Positions 27,007 through 33,694 of a stretch of 57,408 bases of DNA are shown here, piece after piece. The stretch covers positions 1 through 57,408 of the forward strand of contig JAHDGM010000015.1 of assembly GCA_020627655.1 (NCBI GenBank). Reading direction: 5' to 3'. Made by a program: the position numbers and the translations under genes. This DNA is from Hellea sp. Lineage in GTDB: Bacteria; Pseudomonadota; Alphaproteobacteria; Caulobacterales; Maricaulaceae. Under the pieces are notes generated by a model that was given only the letters and a program-made list of their open reading frames with translations, was not told where the DNA came from and made no database searches. Position 1 is the first letter of the stretch. Every line of letters begins with the position of its first letter.

Positions 27007-28356
27007 TTACTTCTTTTGATTTTTGCGTTTGGCCTGCGCCGCATGATATCGCTTAGCCCAGCCATCTTTGTTCACCTGTTTGGCTCGCGCAAGCCCAAGA
27101 GCATCTTCAGGCACATCTTTGGTAATCACGCCGCCAGAGCCCAAAAACGCCCCTTTACCGATAGTGACCGGCGCCACCAATGAGGAGTGAGTTCCAATAA
27201 AGGCTCCGTCCCCGATAATCGTTTTATGCTTGTTATAACCATCATAGTTACAAGTGATCGTACCAGCGCCAATATTAACTCCGTCGCCGATTTCGGCATC
27301 ACCTACATAGGAAAGATGATTGACCTTGCTGCCTTTGCCTATAACGGCTTTTTTCGTCTCAACGAAATTCCCCGCGCGGCTACCCTCGCCCATTATAGTT
27401 CCCGGTCTTATTCTCGCAAATGGCCCTATGCTGACATCCTTGCCTATGACGCAGCCCTCCAGATGAGAAAATGGATGTATAACCGCTCCTGTCTTCACTG
27501 AAACGCCCGGGCCAAAAACTACATTGGCGCCTATTTCCACGTCATTTTCAATCTGAGTATCATAAGCGAAAACAACACTTGCCGGTTCACGAAGCGTTAC
27601 GCCCATATCCATGACCTCTTTACGCTTGGCATTTTGAAATGCCTTCTCAGCCAGCGACAAATCATAACGGGAGTTAACTCCCAGGACTTCTGCCTCATCG
27701 CCTATAACGGCTACAGACTTCCGGCCATCGGCTTTAAGAATTTCAATAACATCGGTCAGGTAATATTCGCCCTTGGCATTATCGTTAGTCACTCGCGACA
27801 ACGCCGAAAACATATCCTTAGAATTTGCAGAAATTACGCCGCTATTACAGAGCCGGATTGCTAATTGTTCCGGGGAAGCTTCTTTCGCCTCAACTATGGC
27901 GGTAAGCTCATCACCATTGGTAATCAGGCGTCCGTAAGCGGCCGGTTCTTCAGCCTCAAAGCCGAGTACAGCCACATCCGCACCCTCGTCCAATGCTTCG
28001 AAAACACGGCGGGCCGTTGCCGGGCGTATCAGCGGCGTATCAGCATATAGAACCGTCACTGTACCATCAAAATCCGCCAGATTATCCTTGGCTGCTAAGA
28101 CCGCATGCCCCGTCCCTAATTGCGGTTCCTGAACAGCGATATCCATGCCTAAAGCTTCAGCAGCGGCCCTCACATCCGCATTAGCTTCTCCCACGACACA
28201 AACGATCTTCTCGACACCTACATTATCTGCCAAAGCCTTAACCCATGACAACATAGAGCGCCCGCCCACATCATGGAGCACTTTGGACGTGGCCGATTTC
28301 ATACGAGTGCTTTTTCCAGCGGCTAAAATGACCGCAGCCCGGGCTTTTTTCATCAT
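27007..28356 (-). CDS. glmU: Bifunctional GlcN-1-P acetyltransferase / GlcNAc-1-P uridylyltransferase
   Basis: Makes UDP-N-acetylglucosamine for peptidoglycan and lipid A. The 449-residue protein has an N-terminal pyrophosphorylase domain (AVILAAGKSTRMKS, then QLGTGHAVLAAKD, VLYADTPLI) and a C-terminal left-handed beta-helix with hexapeptide repeats (from VVFGPGVSV through NVGAGTITCNYDG-type repeats to GSGGVITKD). The start is ATG 28356 or 28353, with AGAGG just upstream. The open frame extends to 28515, but that part is not GlmU-like and would run into the divergent gph gene, so it is left out. It is the first gene of the operon glmU-rpiA-gor-hydrolase-DUF1499-folE. Confidence 0.96.
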   Translation of the reverse strand: MMKKARAAVILAAGKSTRMKSATSKVLHDVGGRSMLSWVKALADNVGVEKIVCVVGEANADVRAAAEALGMDIAVQEPQLGTGHAVLAAKDNLADFDGTVTVLYADTPLIRPATARRVFEALDEGADVAVLGFEAEEPAAYGRLITNGDELTAIVEAKEASPEQLAIRLCNSGVISANSKDMFSALSRVTNDNAKGEYYLTDVIEILKADGRKSVAVIGDEAEVLGVNSRYDLSLAEKAFQNAKRKEVMDMGVTLREPASVVFAYDTQIENDVEIGANVVFGPGVSVKTGAVIHPFSHLEGCVIGKDVSIGPFARIRPGTIMGEGSRAGNFVETKKAVIGKGSKVNHLSYVGDAEIGDGVNIGAGTITCNYDGYNKHKTIIGDGAFIGTHSSLVAPVTIGKGAFLGSGGVITKDVPEDALGLARAKQVNKDGWAKRYHAAQAKRKNQKK

Positions 28357-28429
28357 ATCCTCTTGCAGCGAAGAATCTCTTGTGAGACCTACACTAAGTC
28401 CGCACGCAACGCACGAGGAATCATAACTA

Positions 28430-29113
28430 ATGCGCCCCATATCACTTTGTTTTGATCTAGACGGAACCCTTGTAGATACGGCTCCTGACCTTGTGCGAGT
28501 TTTAAACCTGGTCATTGCCGAAGAAGGTCTACCGGAAACAAGCTTTACAGCAGCCAGAGGTCAGGTTGGCTTCGGGGCCAAAAGACTCATTCTCGAAGCC
28601 TGCGCCCGGGCTGGTCACGTTCTAGCTGATGGCCGCCTGGATGAGCTATGGCACTTATTTCTTAAACTATATGAAGAGGACATAGCCCAGCTATCGCGCC
28701 CCTTTGATGGCGTATCCGACACCTTACGTCTTTTAAAGTCCGGCGGCATGCGCCTGTCAGTTTGCACGAACAAGCCAGGCTATCTGGCGCGGCCACTGAT
28801 TAATGCCTTAGGATTAACGGGCTTTTTTGAGCGAGTGATCGGTTCAGGCGATGGCGTTGCTTCAAAACCATCAGCCGCGCATATCTTCGCTGCCGCAGGG
28901 CATAAGAACATTAGAAAAATTGTGATGATCGGGGATTCTGCCCCTGATGTTTTGGCCGCCCGCGCTGCGGGCGTTCCGGCCATTTTAATGCGATATGGTT
29001 ATGCGGGTACACCAACGGATCGGCTGCGAGCAGATATTACCCTACGCCGATTTCGCGAGTTGCCCGGGGCGCTATTCAGCCTGGATAATTCCCAAAATCT
29101 TGGAAATTACTAG
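28430..29113 (+). CDS. gph: Phosphoglycolate phosphatase-like HAD hydrolase
   Basis: A 227-residue HAD phosphatase. Motif I is CFDLDGTLVDTAPDL (nucleophile Asp at residue 8), motif II is SVCTNKP, motif III Lys is in GVASKPSAAHIF, and motif IV is IGDSAPDVLAARAAGVPAI. This is the Gph/PGPase subfamily, which removes phosphoglycolate arising from DNA repair or oxygenase activity; some members instead act on related phosphates. GAGGA lies nine bases before ATG 28430. It is divergent from glmU with a 73-base promoter gap. Confidence 0.88.
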   Translation: MRPISLCFDLDGTLVDTAPDLVRVLNLVIAEEGLPETSFTAARGQVGFGAKRLILEACARAGHVLADGRLDELWHLFLKLYEEDIAQLSRPFDGVSDTLRLLKSGGMRLSVCTNKPGYLARPLINALGLTGFFERVIGSGDGVASKPSAAHIFAAAGHKNIRKIVMIGDSAPDVLAARAAGVPAILMRYGYAGTPTDRLRADITLRRFRELPGALFSLDNSQNLGNY

Positions 29114-29144
29114 CGGCCTAGCGAACCAATCGGATCACGTAAAC

Positions 29145-29345
29145 TTACGCGAAATTCTCTGTAGTACCATTGGGAACGCCATTGACCATGTTCGAACGCA
29201 CATCTGTGCGGGCTGAGCGCATGGACGGCAAAAATCCGGCTTGAATGAGATTGATTTTGACGTCTTTGCCGCGTTCCGCCCAATAAGCCTCAATTTGAGC
29301 CTTTAAACGTTCTGCGCCTTCACGTGTGCAATAATCACCTTTCAT
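29145..29345 (-). CDS. Small conserved hypothetical protein
   Basis: A 66-residue soluble protein starting MKGDYCTREGAERLK. ATG 29345 has GAGG five to six bases upstream, which decides it over the longer frame to 29387. It has an amphipathic helix with AYWAERGKDV, then a short strand and a C-terminal RSARTDVRSNMVNG segment. I recall small alphaproteobacterial proteins with the same YWxERG ... DVRSDMVNG pattern and no assigned function. It could be a DNA- or protein-binding adaptor. It stands alone, between gph and the XRE regulator. Confidence 0.65.
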   Translation of the reverse strand: MKGDYCTREGAERLKAQIEAYWAERGKDVKINLIQAGFLPSMRSARTDVRSNMVNGVPNGTTENFA

Positions 29346-29510
29346 GTTTACCTCATAAATGCGTTGCGGTTCGTCCCGGAAGCGCAACTAGTTGTGTTCC
29401 ACCCAAAACAAAGATGAGGGTGAACTATGACGATTTCAAGAAAAATCATTAGTTTTACGAATAAAATTTTTGTAATGTTTGTATAAGGGGAAATTTCAGC
29501 TTCTATTCAT

Positions 29511-29611
29511 ATAGGTTTTTATAGGTATATTTGATTAAATACTTGAAAAATTAACAAATTTACATGTTTTTTCCTTGAAACCCGCAAAATCAAATTATAA
29601 GTTTTTCCTAT
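29511..29611. promoter_or_regulatory. Operator-like repeats upstream of the XRE regulator
   Basis: The 237-base gap 29388-29624 is very AT-rich and holds no convincing gene. It contains ATAGG-TTTTT-ATAGG (29511-29525) and TTTTTCCTAT (29602-29611) directly before the XRE start. The same ten-base TTTTTCCTAT occurs at 8939 and 8977 before the S24 repressor, so a shared or related operator is possible. Confidence 0.4.
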
Positions 29612-29624
29612 ATTTGAGGGTCAA

Positions 29625-30164
29625 ATGGAAAACTTACAAAGCAGAATCAAATCCAGCCGGGTCGATCAAGGCCTATCCCAGGCCGCTTTGGCTGACCTGA
29701 CCGGGGTTAGCCAGCCCACAGTCGCCAACTGGGAAAACGGCAGCCACACGCCCCGCCACTCGGTCTTAATGCGTATTGGAGAAGCGCTGGGGGTTGAGCC
29801 AATCTGGCTCCTCTCCGGTAGTTTCGCAGAGGGCGACAAGGCAGTCCAGAATTATATGAAACGCCCAATTCGGCATATTCCCGTCTATAGCTGGCCTGTA
29901 AGCGGGCAAACATTTGCCGCAGGGCCGGCTAGAGGATACCTCCCCTTTTCGACACATCACGACCACTTACTCGGCGCCCTGAGATTACGTGAGGATGAAG
30001 AGGCCTATGAAGTAATCGTGCTGAATACACAGGAACATCCGTCTACCAAACCGGGCCGCTATATAGTCGCTCGTGACAAAGCCGTTATAATGACACCATC
30101 AAGCGACATTCTCTCAGACGATAAAATTTACGGCTTAATGGTCGCAAGGCTGAGTTATTATTAG
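29625..30164 (+). CDS. XRE-family regulator with degenerate S24-like C-terminus
   Basis: A 179-residue phage repressor-like protein. The N-terminal HTH_XRE domain (LQSRIKSSRVDQGLSQAALADL, then VSQPTVANWENG and RIGEALGV; residues 4-65) is canonical. The C-terminal part (from IRHIPVYSWPVSG) keeps the S24-like strand order, with a terminal GLMVARLSYY, but where family members have G-x-SMxP and VKR it shows LNTQEHPSTKPGRYIVARDK. So the Ser/Lys dyad is not evident, and it may be a cleavage-deficient ligand-responsive regulator. GAGGG precedes ATG 29625 by five bases. It is not next to phage structural genes. Confidence 0.85.
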   Translation: MENLQSRIKSSRVDQGLSQAALADLTGVSQPTVANWENGSHTPRHSVLMRIGEALGVEPIWLLSGSFAEGDKAVQNYMKRPIRHIPVYSWPVSGQTFAAGPARGYLPFSTHHDHLLGALRLREDEEAYEVIVLNTQEHPSTKPGRYIVARDKAVIMTPSSDILSDDKIYGLMVARLSYY

Positions 30165-30173
30165 GCGCTGAGC

Positions 30174-30974
30174 CTAGTCGCTCATGGCTTCCATATTTTT
30201 ATTGTTTTGATGAATGGCGGCTTCAAGCCGAGCCTCTGCGTCTTCCAGATTTTTTTTTGGGTCTTGATAAAACGCGGTCTTTTTCATGGCCGACATCAGC
30301 ATTTTATTTAAAATGCGTCCGCTCCATTTCATAGGACGATCAAAATCAACCAAGAGGACCACACGCTCTTCATCCGTGTCATTCCAGACTTCATGGTCAT
30401 AAGTATCATCAATAATGAACATTTCGCCGGGCTTCCAAGCCGTGATGGTATCGCCAACACGAATGCGGCACTTCTCGTGCTCCTTAGGTATTATCAATCC
30501 CAAATGAACTCTTAGAATTCCCTTGGTAACCCCCGTATGGGCCGGAATATGATAGCCAGGCGCAAGAATAGAAAACATAGCCGTCTGAATATTAGGAATT
30601 TTGCCCAGCATATCAGCCGTTTTAGGCGTAAGCTGTGAGTTTTTCTCAAGACGCTCACCAAAACCATAGACCACAAATGTCCGCCAGTTCTTACCCTTGG
30701 CAATTCGGTACTGGTCAGGAGATAGTTCCTGAAAACCTGGAATTTCCTCGCGGAATTTCAATATTTCCAGCGCCTCATCGCGAACGATTTCCCAATTTGC
30801 CCGTAACTCATTCAAAAACTCGAAATGATCTGGATCCACCTTAGGGGTATTAGGCACAAGTGAAGTCTTGGCCTGATGATTGGCAACACCACGCATAATC
30901 TTCTTGCCCGTTTTTTTCACAAAAGCCCGGCGAGGGTTTTTCAAATGCTTGGGTTTTTCAACGGTCTCGGTCAT
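30174..30974 (-). CDS. Aspartyl/asparaginyl beta-hydroxylase-domain protein (LpxO-like)
   Basis: A 266-residue member of the Asp_Arg_Hydrox family of Fe(II)/2-oxoglutarate oxygenases. The metal and cosubstrate residues lie in YHIPAHTGVTKGILRVHLGL and in FIIDDTYDHEVWNDTDEE, with the usual closing VDFDRPM. In bacteria this domain is best known from LpxO, which 2-hydroxylates lipid A acyl chains; others act on peptides or lipids. The N-terminus is Lys/Arg-rich with no membrane helix, unlike many LpxO proteins. It is last in the long sphingolipid-associated unit, 12 bases after the cyclopropane synthase-like gene. The 2-hydroxylation of ceramide acyl chains is a reasonable but unproven role. Confidence 0.82.
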   Translation of the reverse strand: MTETVEKPKHLKNPRRAFVKKTGKKIMRGVANHQAKTSLVPNTPKVDPDHFEFLNELRANWEIVRDEALEILKFREEIPGFQELSPDQYRIAKGKNWRTFVVYGFGERLEKNSQLTPKTADMLGKIPNIQTAMFSILAPGYHIPAHTGVTKGILRVHLGLIIPKEHEKCRIRVGDTITAWKPGEMFIIDDTYDHEVWNDTDEERVVLLVDFDRPMKWSGRILNKMLMSAMKKTAFYQDPKKNLEDAEARLEAAIHQNNKNMEAMSD

Positions 30975-30986
30975 GCCCGGCCTAAT

Positions 30987-32204
30987 TTAGCTAATTTTGC
31001 GTTCGGCCTCTATCATATAATCGCGCGACAAAGGCAAGGCATTTACTGTTTTTGAAAGCTGAATTTGAAAATTCATATGTTTCCCGTGACGAAATGAATA
31101 TTCACTGACAATCAGGTAAAACTCCCACATGCGACAGAACCGTTCGTCAAACATATCCGCGACCTTATCACGATTAGCCTGAAAGCGTTTTTCCCACTCT
31201 TTAAGTGTCTCAGCATAATGTAGTCGCCATATTTCACAATCCGTTACCCAAAGTCCGGCTTTTTCAATTTCGGCAAATGTCTCGGATAAAGCAGGCGAAT
31301 AGCCACCGGGAAATATATATTTCCGGATCCAGGCACCAGTTGTTCCAGGCCCACCTTTTCGGCCAATTGAATGAATCAGAGCCGCGCCATCATCTGTCAG
31401 TAAATCGCGAATTTTGGAAAAATACTCCAGATAATGCGCAATGCCTACATGTTCGAACATGCCGACAGAAACGACCGCATCAAAAGTCTCATCCACGTGG
31501 CGATAGTCTTGAATTCGAATATCGATCTTATCTTCCAGCCCCGCCTTTTTAACACGAGCCCGTGCCATTGCATGCTGCTCATCTGATAAAGTGACCCCGA
31601 CTACCTCACAATTAAAATTCTGGGCTATAAAAATTGCCATTCCGCCCCACCCACAGCCAATATCTAAAACCTTCATGTCGGGTTTCAGATTGAGCTTAGC
31701 GGCAATATGGGCCTTTTTTGCAATCTGCGCTTCTTCCAGGCTCATACCGTCACGCGGCCAGTACCCACAAGAATATTGGAGATCTTCATCTAAAAAGAGC
31801 CGATAAAAATCATTCGACAGGTCGTAATGATGCTGCACATTTTTCCGCGAAGCATCCGTTTGATTGCGCTGATGAAATCTACGGATTTTTTTAAGCCATT
31901 TTTTAAGCGCCTTTTGCATGGGCAAGCGGCGCAGTGTTGTTCGGTTATGGGCAAAAATGCCAAGCAGATCCCGAATTGTGCTGCCATCCTCAAAAGTCAG
32001 GGTTCCGTCCATATAGGCCTCACCTGCCTTTAGTTCAGGATTTAAGAATAAAGTGCGGTATAGCTTTTTATCGTGTAGCCGCAATGTTGCCTTAGGCACA
32101 TCATCACCTCCCGGGCCGAAAACGTGCCGCTTTCCCGCTGCGTCGATAACCGTCATTTGTCCGTATTGGACAAATTTTTCTAACATTGTTGATAAAGGTC
32201 CCAT
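30987..32204 (-). CDS. Cyclopropane-fatty-acyl-phospholipid synthase family protein
   Basis: A 405-residue SAM-dependent methyltransferase of the CFA synthase family, which adds a methylene bridge across unsaturated acyl chains of membrane lipids. The N-terminal lipid-binding part has LFLNPELKAGEAYMDGTLTFED. The methyltransferase domain has VLDIGCGWGGMAIFIAQNF, HYDLSNDFYRLFLDEDLQYSCGYW in two family blocks, and MFEHVGIAHYLEYF. GAALIHSIGR follows as in CfaB-type proteins. The start is at ATG 32204, and ATG 32186 is possible. It lies within the sphingolipid-associated unit, so a ceramide rather than a glycerophospholipid could be its substrate; that is inference. Confidence 0.88.
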   Translation of the reverse strand: MGPLSTMLEKFVQYGQMTVIDAAGKRHVFGPGGDDVPKATLRLHDKKLYRTLFLNPELKAGEAYMDGTLTFEDGSTIRDLLGIFAHNRTTLRRLPMQKALKKWLKKIRRFHQRNQTDASRKNVQHHYDLSNDFYRLFLDEDLQYSCGYWPRDGMSLEEAQIAKKAHIAAKLNLKPDMKVLDIGCGWGGMAIFIAQNFNCEVVGVTLSDEQHAMARARVKKAGLEDKIDIRIQDYRHVDETFDAVVSVGMFEHVGIAHYLEYFSKIRDLLTDDGAALIHSIGRKGGPGTTGAWIRKYIFPGGYSPALSETFAEIEKAGLWVTDCEIWRLHYAETLKEWEKRFQANRDKVADMFDERFCRMWEFYLIVSEYSFRHGKHMNFQIQLSKTVNALPLSRDYMIEAERKIS

Positions 32205-32240
32205 GTCAGCTATTTAGCATGACATCACCTAACACTCAAT

Positions 32241-32999
32241 TCACGATAGAACAGAAAATCGTGTTCGAGCGGCTTCAGAGTTGCCGAATAATGATCTGCA
32301 AATCTCATAATCTTCAGGCGTATCCAGCTCAGACCAAACCGAGCCCTGAATATTGATTGTCTCAATCGGAATACCGTTTTGAGCCAAGCCATGAATAGCG
32401 GAAAGAAACCAACTTTTAGTACCCTTATTATTGCGCATCAAAGCCTTGATTTCATTTTTGAAGATTTGAGGGCCGTCACCCATAAACCGCAACATGCCAA
32501 TAGATTCTCCATTGGTCTCGGTCGGGGTTAAAGTTTTACCGATAGCCTGAAGGCGTGATCCATCAAGAGTGACCTTCATGTCATCCCCGTCATAGTGATC
32601 CTTTTTGTCAATCGTAACAGCTATAGGAGATGCGGGCGCAGATAGAACTTTTTCCAACAAAGCCGGCTCAAATAAAGTATCGCCATTAATCAAAAGAAAA
32701 TCAGGCTTCATAGCCTTACGTGCCATCCAGCATGACGCAAGATTATCTGCGACCTGATAAAAAGGATTGAAAAGTGTTTTTACTTTAGGACCTGATGGAC
32801 GGCTATTAACCTCAGCATCCACCATCTGAGCATTAAATCCGGTTACAACGGTTACTTTTTGGATGCCGGCTTGAAACAATGTATCCAGCTGCATACCAAG
32901 GACTGTAGTCAAACCGATCGGCAATAAACATTTCGGCAAATCCTCAGTCAGAGGTAAAAGCCGAGAACCTCTTCCGGCGCTTAAAATGACAGCGTGCAT
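32241..32999 (-). CDS. LicC/CpgD-type cytidylyltransferase (NTP transferase)
   Basis: A 252-residue nucleotidyltransferase. The start is ATG 32999 (MHAVILSAGRG), with GGGGA five bases upstream; the longer frame overlaps the preceding gene. It has the NTP-binding loop AGRGSRLLPLTEDLPKCLLP, the central NPFYQVADNLASCWMARK motif typical of LicC-like choline-phosphate cytidylyltransferases, the Mg-binding INGDTLFEP, and the C-terminal SELDTPEDYE. In Caulobacter a cytidylyltransferase of the ceramide locus, CpgD, makes CDP-glycerate from CTP and 3-phosphoglycerate for ceramide diphosphoglycerate. Context makes this the CpgD candidate. Phosphocholine or another small phosphate remains possible. It is preceded by a HAD phosphatase gene. 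Confidence 0.8.
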   Translation of the reverse strand: MHAVILSAGRGSRLLPLTEDLPKCLLPIGLTTVLGMQLDTLFQAGIQKVTVVTGFNAQMVDAEVNSRPSGPKVKTLFNPFYQVADNLASCWMARKAMKPDFLLINGDTLFEPALLEKVLSAPASPIAVTIDKKDHYDGDDMKVTLDGSRLQAIGKTLTPTETNGESIGMLRFMGDGPQIFKNEIKALMRNNKGTKSWFLSAIHGLAQNGIPIETINIQGSVWSELDTPEDYEICRSLFGNSEAARTRFSVLS

Positions 33000-33013
33000 G
33001 GTTTTCCCCGGGG

Positions 33014-33694
33014 CTAGTAATCCCAATTAACAACTTCAAACCCATGGCGAGATGCGTTTTTCGCAAGCTTCTTGCTGGGATTAACTGCCACACCTATGTC
33101 AGAATAGGACATTATTTCAAGATCGGAATAACTATCTGAATACATTGTGATAAGTGTGTGATTTTGTTTCAAATGGGGATTTTGAGCTAAAAAGGCCTCT
33201 AAACGCCGGACTTTTTCCGGTCCGTAACAGTTTGGTGTGGCAAAATTAAGCATTAGTTTTTGATCCTCATCCCATGCCATATCCGTCGCCAAAAAATGCT
33301 CAATATCCAGTCTCTGGGCAATATCAGAAACAATGATATCTACGGCCGCGCTTACGATTATTATTGCATCGCCTTGGGCGCGGTGTTGCTCAAGCTGGCG
33401 CAAGCCTCCAGGACGTAGCTTTGCCGGCACTTCTGCGGCGCCAAAAATTCGGGCTTGCTCTTGCATTTCAGCCTTGGTTTTCCCAACCATGCACCAGCGC
33501 ATCATAGCCTGCTTAACCCGGACACGAGGTATTGCACCGCGTTTGTATCGAAACTGCGCCCAGCCTGCGCTAAATAAAAGCGGCAGCCAAAGATGAGGCT
33601 TAAACCGCACCATTTGCCACACAAATCGGCCCCAAGTTCCCCGTTTGGTTAGCGTGTAATCCAAATCAAATATCGCTAGTCCTGGAACAGACAT
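33014..33694 (-). CDS. HAD-IB family phosphatase
   Basis: A 226-residue HAD subfamily IB hydrolase. Motif I is IFDLDYTLTKRGTW (Asp9/Asp11 area), the cap helix follows (KPHLWLPLLFSAG), motif II is IIIVSAAVD, motif III Lys is in GPEKVRRLEAF, and motif IV is MYSDSYSDLEIM. Related enzymes are SerB and lipid-linked phosphatases that remove phosphate from phosphatidylglycerophosphate-like products. It is directly adjacent to the CDP-alcohol phosphotransferase fusion (no gap) and to a cytidylyltransferase, which suggests it dephosphorylates a lipid or head-group intermediate in the same pathway. The substrate is inferred. Confidence 0.82.
   Translation of the reverse strand: MSVPGLAIFDLDYTLTKRGTWGRFVWQMVRFKPHLWLPLLFSAGWAQFRYKRGAIPRVRVKQAMMRWCMVGKTKAEMQEQARIFGAAEVPAKLRPGGLRQLEQHRAQGDAIIIVSAAVDIIVSDIAQRLDIEHFLATDMAWDEDQKLMLNFATPNCYGPEKVRRLEAFLAQNPHLKQNHTLITMYSDSYSDLEIMSYSDIGVAVNPSKKLAKNASRHGFEVVNWDY

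Noticed and set aside
28357-28515. Longer GlmU reading frame with 53 extra residues
   Set aside because: The extension is not GlmU-like, has no ribosome site and overlaps the divergent gph gene; AGAGG lies before ATG 28356/28353.
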